NCBI GenBank assembly: GCA_002869165.1
Contig: PKTK01000001.1
Span: forward strand, 248,001 to 312,000
Reading direction: 5' to 3'
DNA: 64,000 nt
Source: Candidatus Parcubacteria bacterium
GTDB taxonomy: Bacteria > Patescibacteria > ABY1 > BM507 > UBA12075
The notes beneath the pieces are model-generated. The model ran no database searches. It had not been told where the DNA came from and worked only from the letters and a program-made list of their open reading frames with translations. Every line of letters begins with the position of its first letter. Positions within the stretch are counted from its first letter, which is position 1. Positions 31,826 through 40,342 of the stretch are shown here, in pieces. Position numbers and translations under genes: made by a program.

Positions 31826-31851
31826 GTTCCCACTTCGTTCAAGGTGGCGAG
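31826..31851. repeat. 26-bp dispersed repeat, copy 3
   Basis: GTTCCCACTTCGTTCAAGG then TGGCGAG, immediately before the 48-bp palindrome. It marks the right side of the accessory region. Confidence 0.7.
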
Positions 31852-31854
31852 CCT

Positions 31855-31902
31855 TAACAGAAAAAGAAATATATATTTAAATATATATTTCTTTTTCTGT
31901 TA
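31855..31902. repeat. 48-bp perfect AT-rich palindrome
   Basis: Both arms (starting TAACAGAAAAAGAAATATAT) match perfectly with no loop. It could extrude as a cruciform or terminate transcription from 30128 in either direction; only short T-runs lie within the arm. An 8-C run follows at 31925-31932. Confidence 0.7.
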
Positions 31903-32081
31903 TAATAAAATATTTAGAATCTATCCCCCCCCATTATTACTAAAAGTGGCAATTCAAGACTTGACCACGATATAATATTATTTATTATCAATATTTGCTA
32001 TAATAATAAATGTTGAATTAATTAACGTTATTATATTAACGAATTTATATTTTTATTAACAAGTCAATATTATTAAAGATT

Positions 32082-32408
32082 ATGGAAAATAAAAAAACAT
32101 CCTTTCCCAACTTAAGTCCTATTGGAAAATTTATTATTAAATCATTTTTATTATCATTGTTATTGGTTTTGTTGACCCCATTTTTAAAATCATTTTTACC
32201 TAGTAATACTGTTTTTATTATTTGGTCTTTGTTTTATTTGTTGTATTATACATTCCCGATATTGTTTTTATTAATACTTATAGTAGTAATTACAAAAAAA
32301 CAAGTCAAAAAGTTTTTTTATATTCTTTGCTTTTTTGTTTTAGTGTTATTGCAGTGGGCTGTGATTATTGGTTTTTTAAGTGACTATATAAATTTTTTTG
32401 TGGTATAA
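32082..32408 (+). CDS. Small polytopic membrane protein, 108 aa
   Basis: Three hydrophobic segments (about 18-36, 44-65 and 77-100) are separated by short polar links with positive residues (TKKQVKK). There is no signal peptide, Shine-Dalgarno sequence or recognised family. The start ATG follows an AT-rich leader. Coding status is supported by clean membrane-helix periodicity but not by homology. Confidence 0.55.
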   Translation: MENKKTSFPNLSPIGKFIIKSFLLSLLLVLLTPFLKSFLPSNTVFIIWSLFYLLYYTFPILFLLILIVVITKKQVKKFFYILCFFVLVLLQWAVIIGFLSDYINFFVV

Positions 32409-32595
32409 ATTATAAATTTTTTTGATATTGTTTAAATTAAAATTATTTTTTCAGCTTTGTTTGAGAATTGAGATCTAAAATAACATTTTTAGTTCTGAAT
32501 AATTTGGTTTAGATTTTTTTATTTGACTAAACATATTAAAATTTGCTAAAAATAATATACTAAATATAATTTGTTCTTTTAAAAAAGGGGGAAAA

Positions 32596-32832
32596 ATGGA
32601 GAGAAGATGTGTGCATTTTGCTGAAGCCATGCATATGCAGGAGGTTACTGATATTTTAGAAAGATATTTTAAGGCAGAAAAGTTTAAGTATGGGTCTTAT
32701 TCTTTAGTTGATTTGGCTCTAGCAGATAAATTTCCTCAGGTTTTTGCAAGTGAAGATGAGATAGTGAAAAATGGTTTAAAAATCGCTAGCAGTAACCCAT
32801 GTAACACATACGTTATTTTTTTCTTTAGCTAA
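32596..32832 (+). CDS. Small hypothetical protein, 78 aa
   Basis: It has an AAGGGGG site before the ATG and a terminator 9 bp after the stop, so it is an independent small unit like several others in this genome. The sequence begins MERRCVHFAEAMHMQEV and is mainly helical and soluble. No family is recognised. A TTGACT at 32523-32528 may be its -35 box. Confidence 0.65.
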   Translation: MERRCVHFAEAMHMQEVTDILERYFKAEKFKYGSYSLVDLALADKFPQVFASEDEIVKNGLKIASSNPCNTYVIFFFS

Positions 32833-32840
32833 TTTTTTAT

Positions 32841-32873
32841 AAAGCTATCAAATAATTGGTAGCTTTTATTTTT
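32841..32873 (+). terminator. Intrinsic terminator
   Basis: AAAGCTATCAA / TTGGTAGCTTT (11 bp, one G-U), then TTATTTTTT. Confidence 0.8.
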
Positions 32874-32905
32874 TAAAAATAATCTTTACTTAAAAACTAT
32901 ATTTT

Positions 32906-32914
32906 TGCTATAAT
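32906..32914 (+). promoter_or_regulatory. Extended -10 promoter, probably leaderless
   Basis: TGCTATAAT ends 6 bp before the ATG at 32921, so transcription should start at the start codon. A TTTACT -35 box lies 18 bp upstream (32885-32890). Confidence 0.6.
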
Positions 32915-32920
32915 TAAACA

Positions 32921-34162
32921 ATGAAATACGATTTAATAGTTATTGGAGCAGGCCCTGCTGGGCTTATGACTGCTGGAAGAGCGGGCGAATTAGGCGCCCG
33001 TGTTCTTTTGCTTGAAAAAAATCCTAGTCCAGGGCTTAAACTTTTAATAACAGGTAAAGGTAGATGTAATATTTCAAATAATACTTTTGAATCTAGAGAG
33101 ATGATAAAGCAATATGGTCAGAACGGAGCATTTCTGTTCTCAGCCTTGCATCAGTTTAGTGTAGCCGAAACAGTGGATTTTTTTGAATCTAGAGGACTAA
33201 AAACCAAAGTGGAAAGGGGAAATAGGATTTTCCCAGTTAGTGATAAGTCTCAAGACGTTTTAGCTACACTTTTGAAATATTGTCAGGACAATAATGTGGA
33301 GATTAGAACGAATGTGAGTGTAAAAGAAATTAAAAAAGAAAGTAATAAAATATCTTCTATTGTATTGCATGGAGATACAGAATTATCAGCTTATAAGTAT
33401 TGTATTGCCACGGGCGGAAAATCTTACCCAGCTACAGGTTCTAGCGGAGACGCCTATATTTGGTTAGAGGGTCTTGGTCATAGTATTGTGAGACCTAGAC
33501 CTGCTCTTACGCCAATAAATTGTCAGGAAAGTTTTTTGGAAAAGTTAGAGGGTTTGAGCTTAAAGAACATAGAAATTAGTTTATGGGAGAATGACAAAAA
33601 ACAAGCAAGTGAGTTTGGTGAGGCAATATTTACAGCCAGTGGTATGAGCGGACCAGTTATTTTAAATTTGAGTAACCATATTGCAAATCGTAATAGTAGC
33701 TATGAACTTCAGGTTGATTGGAAGCCAGCGTTAGACAGAGAAATTCTTGATAAAAGAATTCAGAATGATTTTCGAAAATTTAATAACAAACAATTCAAAA
33801 ATTCTTTAGATGAGCTTTTACCAAAAAGTGCTATTCCAGTATTTTTGGAATTATTAAAGGTAGATATTAACAAACAAGTTAATCTAGTAACTCGTGAAGA
33901 AAGAAATAGATTGATTGATCTACTAAAAGAATTTAAGCTTAAAGTGTCATGGGTACACGGTTTTGAAAAGGCAATCATAACTCGCGGGGGAGTGAATGTG
34001 AAAGAAGTTGATCCAAAGACCATGCAATCTAAAATTATTGATAATTTATACTTAGCTGGAGAAGTTTTGGATGTGGATGGCCCTACTGGTGGTTATAATT
34101 TACAAATTTGTTGGAGCAGTGGGTATGTAGCTGGCTCTAATATTGGCCAAAATATTGAATAA
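32921..34162 (+). CDS. HI0933/YhiN-family FAD-dependent oxidoreductase
   Basis: This flavoprotein begins with the dinucleotide-binding motif DLIVIGAGPAGLMTAG and continues with LLLEKNPSPGLKLLITGKG and GRCNISN, characteristic of the HI0933 family. The C-terminal FAD motif is NLYLAGEVLDVDGPTGGYNL. The 413 residues are standard. Members reduce various substrates (BaiN acts in bile-acid metabolism elsewhere), but the substrate here is unknown. The mRNA is probably leaderless, given the -10 box 6 bp before the ATG. Confidence 0.92.
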   Translation: MKYDLIVIGAGPAGLMTAGRAGELGARVLLLEKNPSPGLKLLITGKGRCNISNNTFESREMIKQYGQNGAFLFSALHQFSVAETVDFFESRGLKTKVERGNRIFPVSDKSQDVLATLLKYCQDNNVEIRTNVSVKEIKKESNKISSIVLHGDTELSAYKYCIATGGKSYPATGSSGDAYIWLEGLGHSIVRPRPALTPINCQESFLEKLEGLSLKNIEISLWENDKKQASEFGEAIFTASGMSGPVILNLSNHIANRNSSYELQVDWKPALDREILDKRIQNDFRKFNNKQFKNSLDELLPKSAIPVFLELLKVDINKQVNLVTREERNRLIDLLKEFKLKVSWVHGFEKAIITRGGVNVKEVDPKTMQSKIIDNLYLAGEVLDVDGPTGGYNLQICWSSGYVAGSNIGQNIE

Positions 34163-34211
34163 TTTTTTAGATAGTGTTAAAATATAATTAGTTATTTATT
34201 AATATAAAAAA

Positions 34212-34778
34212 ATGAACAAAAATAAAATTTTAGCATTAGCTTTGTTTTTTGGAATAATTTTATCTGCTTGCAGTCAGACTTCAAGCAATGAAAATATTAC
34301 CAGTGAAGCAAGTAACAAAAAAAGCAATGAATCTACTCAAGTCGCAAACCCAGCTTCGGTTAATTGTGAGGAGAATGGGGGGTATTTGGATATAAGAGAA
34401 GGCGTAAATGGTGAAGTGGGTATGTGTGTGTTTGAAGATGGTTCTGAGTGTGAGGAATGGGCATTTTTTAGAGGGGAGTGCATGAAAGGAAAGACTGAGA
34501 AGATAAAAAAAGAAGATGTAAAAGAAGTCATTCAGGAAACACAAGATTTTTCAACAGCTTCTTGTTATGAGGACTGTGTTAGAGCTGAAAAAGATACTGA
34601 TGGAGTGGTTACTGAAAAAGAATGTCAAGGTATATGTGATAATGCATTAATAGAATGTGAAAAAATGATAAATGATGGTACAACCACAAAAGACCTATTT
34701 GAACTATGTATGGATGGAGTACTTATAAAAACAATCAAAGAAAAACATCCTGACTTGGATACTATTTTTAAAAATTAA
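34212..34778 (+). CDS. Lipoprotein with DUF333 (hemolysin-type) domain
   Basis: The signal peptide ends in the lipobox LSAC (Cys20), so the mature protein should be lipid-anchored outside. The DUF333 domain is visible as NPASVNCEENGGYLDIRE, GMCVFEDGSECEEWAFFRG and EC. A Cys-rich C-terminal segment (CYEDCVRAE, ECQGICDNALIEC) follows that is not part of DUF333. It is first of four genes, three of which encode lipoproteins. The domain's role is unknown. Confidence 0.87.
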   Translation: MNKNKILALALFFGIILSACSQTSSNENITSEASNKKSNESTQVANPASVNCEENGGYLDIREGVNGEVGMCVFEDGSECEEWAFFRGECMKGKTEKIKKEDVKEVIQETQDFSTASCYEDCVRAEKDTDGVVTEKECQGICDNALIECEKMINDGTTTKDLFELCMDGVLIKTIKEKHPDLDTIFKN

Positions 34779-34788
34779 TAATAAAAAA

Positions 34789-35067
34789 ATGAAAAAAATT
34801 GTTTCATTATCAATTATTTTGTGTTTTACTTTTGCTTTAAGCGCATGCGGAAACAAAAGTGATGATGTCGTAGATGATTTTAACAATCAAATTTACGGTA
34901 ACATGAATGATAAGCAAAAGGCTCAACTCGAAAGAATGCAGGAAGCTGGTATGGCTCCAGCCGACCTTTCTGATGTGCCGGCTCCACCAGAGAATCCTGA
35001 GGATTGGGAGCCAAATGAGGATGGACTTGATGACACAAATGAATGCGCTGGCGCTTTTTGCGAATAA
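34789..35067 (+). CDS. Small lipoprotein, 92 aa
   Basis: The signal peptide MKKIVSLSIILCFTFALSAC ends in a lipobox (LSAC). The mature part is short, acidic and Pro-rich (PAPPENPEDWEPNEDGLDD) and ends with two Cys. It lies in an operon with two other lipoproteins. No family is recognised. Confidence 0.75.
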   Translation: MKKIVSLSIILCFTFALSACGNKSDDVVDDFNNQIYGNMNDKQKAQLERMQEAGMAPADLSDVPAPPENPEDWEPNEDGLDDTNECAGAFCE

Positions 35068-35087
35068 TTAATTATTAAATTAAAAAA

Positions 35088-35636
35088 ATGAAAAGATTTC
35101 TATTATTTAATTCTCTAGTTTTAATGATTTCCCTTAGTGCTTGTAGTGGAGGAGGAAGCTCAAGTCAAACTTCTTCTGATGGTGATAATTTTACAGAGGA
35201 TACTTGTTATAATCAATGTGAAGAATGGGGAGGCGGAGATGAAAATGTGGCAATGTGTAAAGAAAATTGTGACGCTTCCTTTGATGAATCTAGCGTTTGG
35301 AATGATGATGAAGAACAATATAATGAAGATATAACTAAAGCTGAATGGCCAAGCGATATGCCAGAAGTTGTTCCCAGCTTTTCTTATGGAAAAATAAGTG
35401 GAGCAGAAACTGGTATGGGATCATGGATTGTGGACTTTGAAGATGTTACTGATGATGCTCTGAGTAACTATACTCAAGACTTAAAAGATGCTGGTTGGAA
35501 TGCAAGTGCTATAGAACTCACAGGTATGATTACTGGCTCATATGATAATGGAAATGAAGCTGAAGATTATACTGTAAATGTTAACATGGATAGAGAAATG
35601 AAAGTAGCTCAAATAATGATTAGAAAGAAAAAATAG
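35088..35636 (+). CDS. Lipoprotein, 182 aa
   Basis: The lipobox is LSAC in ISLSACSGGGSSS. A Cys-rich segment (CYNQCEEWGG, CKENCD) is similar in style to that in the first lipoprotein of the operon. The C-terminal domain (WPSDMPEVVPSFSYGKISG, ... YTVNVNMD) resembles small domains common in Parcubacteria lipoproteins. No function is known. It ends one base before the next gene. Confidence 0.75.
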   Translation: MKRFLLFNSLVLMISLSACSGGGSSSQTSSDGDNFTEDTCYNQCEEWGGGDENVAMCKENCDASFDESSVWNDDEEQYNEDITKAEWPSDMPEVVPSFSYGKISGAETGMGSWIVDFEDVTDDALSNYTQDLKDAGWNASAIELTGMITGSYDNGNEAEDYTVNVNMDREMKVAQIMIRKKK

Positions 35637-35637
35637 T

Positions 35638-36303
35638 ATGACAAATAATCCTTTTGTAATTGATTTGGGTTCTATAGGAGATGCTATGAAGAATATGCAG
35701 AATGCATATTCTGAAGGATTAACTGCCATGAATCAATCTGGTGAAATGCAAAAAGAGGAAATAAACCCAAGTCATAAAATTATAATAAACACAAAATCTC
35801 AAGCCAAGGTTGAAGGTCATGATTATTTAGTTGATGTTGGTTTAGAATTTTTGATTGATTTGGATTCTATTCTTTCGGCTCAAGGCGGGGATATTGCTTC
35901 ACTTCTTGGCGGACTAGGAGTTGATTTGAGTGATGAGGAGACAGGTCAGGTTGCAGAACAACTTGGAAAACCAAGATGTGTGGGTTATTTAGATAATTTT
36001 AAAATTAATAAAGCAAAACTCAAAAGCTCCAAAGGAGATGTCGAAAAGGTGATAAACAAAAAAGGAAGCATACTTGCGAGCCTTGATGCAGAAAAAATAA
36101 GATTTTCTTTTGAAAGCGTATTTGCTTTACCAGAGCTACAGGCAAAAGAAACAGTCTATATGGCAATTCCAGATATTCAAAAGATGCAAGAAAATGTAGT
36201 GATTGATAAAAATAATTTAGAAAAAAAACATAAATTTTCTTGGCAGGAAAAAGATAAGGATAATTTAAAAATTAGCGGAGATATTCAAATAAAGAAAATA
36301 TAG
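35638..36303 (+). CDS. Hypothetical protein, 221 aa
   Basis: It has no signal peptide, unlike the three lipoproteins before it in the operon (1-bp gap). The sequence has beta-strand-like alternation (HKIIINTKSQAKVEGHDYLV) and a helical Gly-rich stretch (LSAQGGDIASLLGGLGVDL). It is possibly a cytoplasmic partner of the lipoproteins. No family is recognised. A bidirectional terminator follows. Confidence 0.65.
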   Translation: MTNNPFVIDLGSIGDAMKNMQNAYSEGLTAMNQSGEMQKEEINPSHKIIINTKSQAKVEGHDYLVDVGLEFLIDLDSILSAQGGDIASLLGGLGVDLSDEETGQVAEQLGKPRCVGYLDNFKINKAKLKSSKGDVEKVINKKGSILASLDAEKIRFSFESVFALPELQAKETVYMAIPDIQKMQENVVIDKNNLEKKHKFSWQEKDKDNLKISGDIQIKKI

Positions 36304-36310
36304 ACATAAT

Positions 36311-36345
36311 AAAAAGCACTTTTTCTAAAAAAGTGCTTTTTATTA
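36311..36345. terminator. Bidirectional terminator between the lipoprotein operon and typA
   Basis: A 14-bp stem AAAAAGCACTTTTT / AAAAAGTGCTTTTT provides T-runs on both strands and serves the convergent genes ending at 36303 and 36357. Confidence 0.88.
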
Positions 36346-36356
36346 TTTTATATATT

Positions 36357-38153
36357 TTATTCTTTTCTTTTAGCTCTTTGGTCTCTTATGCGATCTTGTT
36401 CTTTTAGTTTTTGTTTTCGGAGTCTGATATTATTGGGAGTAATCTCTAGGTATTCATCTTCACTCATGATGCTCATACCTCGTTCAAGTGAGAGCTCAGT
36501 TGGGGGAGTGAGGCGAATAGCTTCATCAGATCCTGAGGCGCGTACATTGGTGAGTTGTTTTCCTTTGGTTGGATTTACTGTCAAATCATCACCTTTGCTT
36601 ACATTGCCAATTACCATACCTTCATAAACCTCGGTAGTAGCTCCGATATAGAGAACACCTCTGTCTTGAAGATTGTAAAGCGAAAATCCCAGAGCTTTAC
36701 CTGTAGCCATTGATGTCATAGAACCAACATCATGTTTTTCAATATTACCTGCGTATGGTTTGAAACCAATAACTCTGGTATAGATTATACCCTCGCCACG
36801 TGTATCAACTACAAATTCGTTGCGATAGCCAAGTAGACCTCTGGTAGGTATTTCAAATATTATTTTAGTATTACCGTGTTCTGGTTTCATTTCAAGCATT
36901 GTTCCTTTTCTTTTGGATAGTTTTTCAATTACAGTGCCTGACATTTCCTCAGGTACATTTATAGTTACTTCTTCAAAAGGTTCAGATTTGACACCGTCTA
37001 CATCCTTGATAATAACATGTGGTTGAGAGATTTGGAGTTCAAAGCCTTCTCGTCTCATGTTTTCAAGTAGAATAGCAATGTGCATTTCACCTCTACCATA
37101 CACTTTGTAGTGATCTGTGCCTGAGAAGTCAATCTTGAGACCTACATTTACTTCTAGTTCTTTTTTTAGTCTTTCCTTGAGCTGAGAATTAGTTACAAAC
37201 TTGCCATCACGACCAGCAAAGGGAGAACTGTTGACTAGGAAATTTAGCGAGATGGTAGGCTCGTCAATATTAATAGCTGGGAGTAGTTCTTGATCTGAAT
37301 TTTCACAAATAGTTTCACCTATAAATATATTTGGTAGTCCCGCAGTCATAACGATATCTCCGGCTTCTGCTTCATCAACCTCTTTTCTGTTTAGACCTTC
37401 GAAAGTAAAAAGCTTGGTAATTTTTCCACTGCGTTCACCATCTTTGGTTTTTATGATTACGTTTTGGGACTTTTTTATTTTACCTTCATAGATTCTACCC
37501 ACTGATAATCTGCCTAAAAAATTGTCATATGCTAAGTTAAATGGTTGTAATAGTAAAGATTTTTCGCTAGCCTCTGGTTTTGATGCCACTGGAACAAGCT
37601 CTAGAACAGTATCAAGAATTGGGCTTAGGTCTTTGGCCTCGTCTTTCATTTTTTTCTTGGCTAGGCCTTGCTTGGCAATTGCATATAGAGTAGTGAAATC
37701 AAGTTGTTCATCATTAGCTCCTAGATCTAGGAATAATTCATATACCATTTCCTCAACTTCATCTGGTCTAGCTGCTGGTTTGTCAATTTTGTTTATAATA
37801 ACAATTGGCTTGAGCCCTAGATCTAGAGATTTTTTCAAAACAAATTTAGTTTGAGGCATTGGTCCTTCTTGAGCATCCACAATCAAAAGAACCGAGTCGA
37901 TAGATCTAAGAACTCGTTCAACTTCAGAACCAAAATCAGCATGTCCAGGAGTATCAACTATATTGATCTTAGTGCCTTTATAATTTACTGAGGTGTTTTT
38001 TGAATAAATTGTGATACCTCGCTCTTGCTCTAGAGAATTCGAATCCATGCTTACTCCTTCTTCAGCCATGCCGGTTTGTTGCATCAGGGCATCGGTTAAT
38101 GTGGTTTTACCATGGTCAACATGAGCAATAATCGCAATATTTCTGATTTCCAT
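36357..38153 (-). CDS. typA: GTP-binding protein TypA/BipA
   Basis: This translational GTPase acts on ribosomes under stress and in 50S assembly. G1 is AHVDHGKT (10-17), the switch I region has EQERGITI, G3 is DTPGHADFG and G4 is NKIDKP. EF-G-like domains and the BipA-specific C-terminus follow, ending in a basic tail. The 598 residues are standard. Its leader contains a full terminator and a large hairpin (38171-38272), suggesting regulated expression. Confidence 0.95.
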   Translation of the reverse strand: MEIRNIAIIAHVDHGKTTLTDALMQQTGMAEEGVSMDSNSLEQERGITIYSKNTSVNYKGTKINIVDTPGHADFGSEVERVLRSIDSVLLIVDAQEGPMPQTKFVLKKSLDLGLKPIVIINKIDKPAARPDEVEEMVYELFLDLGANDEQLDFTTLYAIAKQGLAKKKMKDEAKDLSPILDTVLELVPVASKPEASEKSLLLQPFNLAYDNFLGRLSVGRIYEGKIKKSQNVIIKTKDGERSGKITKLFTFEGLNRKEVDEAEAGDIVMTAGLPNIFIGETICENSDQELLPAINIDEPTISLNFLVNSSPFAGRDGKFVTNSQLKERLKKELEVNVGLKIDFSGTDHYKVYGRGEMHIAILLENMRREGFELQISQPHVIIKDVDGVKSEPFEEVTINVPEEMSGTVIEKLSKRKGTMLEMKPEHGNTKIIFEIPTRGLLGYRNEFVVDTRGEGIIYTRVIGFKPYAGNIEKHDVGSMTSMATGKALGFSLYNLQDRGVLYIGATTEVYEGMVIGNVSKGDDLTVNPTKGKQLTNVRASGSDEAIRLTPPTELSLERGMSIMSEDEYLEITPNNIRLRKQKLKEQDRIRDQRAKRKE

Positions 38154-38170
38154 ATTTATAAATAATTATA

Positions 38171-38220
38171 TTTCCAGACGTTCGACATCTGGAAAAGATC
38201 AGATGTCGAACGTCTGGAAA
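38171..38220 (-). promoter_or_regulatory. Large hairpin just before typA
   Basis: A perfect 20-bp stem (38171-38190 with 38201-38220) and 10-base loop begins 17 bp upstream of the typA start. It would lie in the 5' UTR and could block or regulate ribosome access, or be a protein-binding site. Confidence 0.7.
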
Positions 38221-38222
38221 AT

Positions 38223-38272
38223 TAAAAAATAAAACCGCCTTTTAAAGCACTTATTTTGCTTTTTGGGCGGGC
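38223..38272 (-). terminator. Intrinsic terminator in the typA leader (possible attenuator)
   Basis: On the minus strand CCGCCCAAAAAGC pairs with GCTTTAAAAGGCGG (one internal mismatch region), followed by TTTTATTTTTT. No minus-strand gene lies upstream before a promoter at 38298-38326, so the terminator falls between that promoter and typA. Confidence 0.65.
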
Positions 38273-38297
38273 TAATAAGTTATTCTTATATATATTA

Positions 38298-38326
38298 TTA
38301 ATACTATAAATTTTGTTTTTAGTCAA
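38298..38326 (-). promoter_or_regulatory. Promoter of typA
   Basis: Minus strand TTGACT (38321-38326), 17 bp, TATTAA (38298-38303). The leader to typA would be about 140 bases. Confidence 0.6.
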
Positions 38327-38337
38327 GAGGGTAGTTA

Positions 38338-38366
38338 TTGACAAAAATAAAAAAAATTGTTAATTT
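38338..38366 (+). promoter_or_regulatory. Promoter of the 38409 gene
   Basis: TTGACA (38338-38343), 17 bp, TAATTT (38361-38366); divergent from the typA promoter. Confidence 0.7.
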
Positions 38367-38408
38367 AAAACATTGATTTTGACCTTTTAAACTCAAGGAG
38401 AAAGATAA

Positions 38409-38771
38409 ATGGAAGCGGAAAAGATGAAAACCAGAGAAGCAGGTATTAGTATTCTAAAGAGATCTGTTTCAGTTAAGGAAATAGAAAAAACATTAAAAGA
38501 AGAGCCAACATTAGTTTTTAAAAAATTGTTAAACATTGAAAGGAGAAGGGTGAGAATAATAGTTCCTTGCTTTTATTGTGGAACAAGGAATATTTATACT
38601 ATCAAGTCAGTTTCGCGAGAAAGCATAGGTTCTTTTTTTGTAGCAACATGTGGTAGCTGTACAACACGTTTTGGTGAAAGAGATGAAGTAAATAGAACAA
38701 GTTTTACTTTAACAGATGAGATGTTCAATTCAGGTAAAAAAATTCTTTTTTCAGGTAATAAAAATGAATAA
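38409..38771 (+). CDS. Small two-CxxC protein, 120 aa
   Basis: An AAGGAG site precedes the ATG. The protein is helical and basic at the N-terminus; CFYC (about 57-60) and CGSC (about 79-82) could bind one zinc. It has its own promoter and terminator. No family is recognised. The start of the protein (ILKRSVSVKEIEKTLKEEP) looks like a regulatory helical arm. Confidence 0.7.
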   Translation: MEAEKMKTREAGISILKRSVSVKEIEKTLKEEPTLVFKKLLNIERRRVRIIVPCFYCGTRNIYTIKSVSRESIGSFFVATCGSCTTRFGERDEVNRTSFTLTDEMFNSGKKILFSGNKNE

Positions 38772-38788
38772 GATCATTGACGAATTGT

Positions 38789-38826
38789 AGGGGCTCGCAT
38801 TATTTTTAATGTGGGTCCTTTTTTGC
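38789..38826 (+). terminator. Intrinsic terminator
   Basis: GGGGCTCGCATTA pairs with TAATGTGGGTCC (with G-U pairs), followed by T6. Confidence 0.8.
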
Positions 38827-38835
38827 TTGTGATTA

Positions 38836-38844
38836 TGTTATAAT
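38836..38844 (+). promoter_or_regulatory. Extended -10 promoter of the SH3 protein gene
   Basis: TGTTATAAT about 35 bp before the 38879 start, directly after the terminator; no clear -35 box. Confidence 0.55.
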
Positions 38845-38878
38845 AATATTAGGTTTAATTAAGTCTAAATAAAAAATT

Positions 38879-39634
38879 ATGAAAAAAGTGATTTTAGTAA
38901 TTTTTGTGTTTTCCTGTTTTATTGTTCCATTTTCAAGCCTGCAGGCAGGAGGATGTTTGGTAGATCCAATCTATAAGCGGAACAACACTGGTGAACCAAA
39001 GATAGGCCTTTATTTGCGTGACATTCCATGTATGGAAGGTTCAGAGATTTTAAAAGTTTTACCCGCCTCTGAAGAAATAGAGCTGATAGCATATACAGAT
39101 GGTTGGTATAAAGTCAAAGATAAGACTGGAGCAATAGGCTGGGCAGGCTCTTCACTTATAAATGAAACTAGTCAGAACACGGCCAGTGGTAAGTATGGTA
39201 GCGAATATTTTAGGCTGGGAGTAAATAAGGGGGTAGATGAAGCAGAAAGAAAAAGAATGCTAGCACGAACAAAAGGTTATATTCTTTTACAAGTAGAATC
39301 AAAAGGGGAGGCTTGGTACGTGGATCCCGAAACTGAGCAGAGATACTACATGAGAGATGGTTTTGCCGCTTTTGAAATAATGAGAAATTTTGGCCTTGGT
39401 ATTAGCAATGAAAATTTAGCCAAGTTACAGAATGGTGATGAAGCCTTGAAGAATAGATTGATAGGTAAAATTGTTTTGCAGATAGAGGAAAATGGTGAAG
39501 CATTTTATATATCACCACAAGACAGAGGAGTTCATTATTTGCAAAATGGAGCCGAGGCATATCGGATAATGCGGGAACAGGGACTGGGAATTACTAATAC
39601 CGACCTAAGTGCTTTGAGTGAAGGGAGTTTGTAG
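38879..39634 (+). CDS. Secreted SH3b-domain protein with two C-terminal repeats
   Basis: A signal peptide (about 1-23) is followed by an SH3b-like domain (IGLYLRDIPCMEG...WYKVKDKTGAIGWAGSSL). Two copies of a repeat then follow: YILLQVESKGEAWYVDPETE...YYMRDGFAAFEIMRNFGLGIS and IVLQIEENGEAFYISPQDRG...YYLQNG-like, ending in GLGIT. This repeat is frequent in Parcubacteria exported proteins. It may bind cell wall or surface polymer; function is not known. Confidence 0.85.
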   Translation: MKKVILVIFVFSCFIVPFSSLQAGGCLVDPIYKRNNTGEPKIGLYLRDIPCMEGSEILKVLPASEEIELIAYTDGWYKVKDKTGAIGWAGSSLINETSQNTASGKYGSEYFRLGVNKGVDEAERKRMLARTKGYILLQVESKGEAWYVDPETEQRYYMRDGFAAFEIMRNFGLGISNENLAKLQNGDEALKNRLIGKIVLQIEENGEAFYISPQDRGVHYLQNGAEAYRIMREQGLGITNTDLSALSEGSL

Positions 39635-39638
39635 GTTT

Positions 39639-39667
39639 TTGACAAGTTGAGAAAAATAGGATAAATT
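39639..39667 (+). promoter_or_regulatory. Promoter of the 39710 gene
   Basis: TTGACA (39639-39644), 17 bp, TAAATT (39662-39667). Confidence 0.7.
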
Positions 39668-39709
39668 ATCATACAATTTGATCCTTTACAAATTTCCGGA
39701 GGTAGATAA

Positions 39710-40231
39710 ATGAAAGAAAAAAGAATGCGTTTGTCTCAGATATTTAAAATACGTACTTTTGTCTTGCAGGTTTTAATTTGTTTGATTGGTGCAGGGTATT
39801 ATTTATTCGCCACCAGTAAAGACCCAGAAGTATTGTTTGTCATTATTGTATTACTTGTGACCTATTTGGTTTTTTCATCTCTTTATTTTACCAAAGTTTT
39901 TTCTATAATAGAGATATTTGAAAACAGGGTATTAATACAAATGAATTGTTTTCGTGTGGCCAGAGACCAGATAATGGGGTATAAAATGTTACTCAGCTTA
40001 AGTGATGAAAAAATGATTATTTGTTTAAATGAAATTAAAAGAACAGTTAGAATACTTAACCCTGTTAAAAACAAATTTGATACTTATTCATTTATTAATA
40101 CACCAGATGAAAAAATTCGAGAAAAACTAGAGGAAATAATCAGAAAAAAGGAAGAGGATTTAATTTTTGTTTGTAATGTTAAAATACCCAAAACCTATAA
40201 AGTGGTTGAAAAATTATTTTGTTACAAATAA
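39710..40231 (+). CDS. Membrane protein with PH-like cytoplasmic domain, 173 aa
   Basis: An excellent CCGGAGG site precedes the start. Two hydrophobic segments (about 16-33 and 40-62) are followed by a beta-rich part (FSIIEIFENRVLIQMNCFRV...) that resembles a bacterial PH-type domain, though the match is visual only. It has its own promoter. No function is known. Confidence 0.6.
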   Translation: MKEKRMRLSQIFKIRTFVLQVLICLIGAGYYLFATSKDPEVLFVIIVLLVTYLVFSSLYFTKVFSIIEIFENRVLIQMNCFRVARDQIMGYKMLLSLSDEKMIICLNEIKRTVRILNPVKNKFDTYSFINTPDEKIREKLEEIIRKKEEDLIFVCNVKIPKTYKVVEKLFCYK

Positions 40232-40342
40232 ACAAAGTTTATTTTAAAATGATTTTTTGTTTGACTATTTTGTAGTATCATGATATTTTTTTCTTAGTGC
40301 TTTTTAGCAGATGTACTTTGTAAACCTTAAATCGGAGGCTGT

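Noticed and set aside
31921..31934. Run of eight C residues as a phase-variation tract
   Set aside because: It is not within any supported coding sequence or promoter, so there is no evidence for switching.
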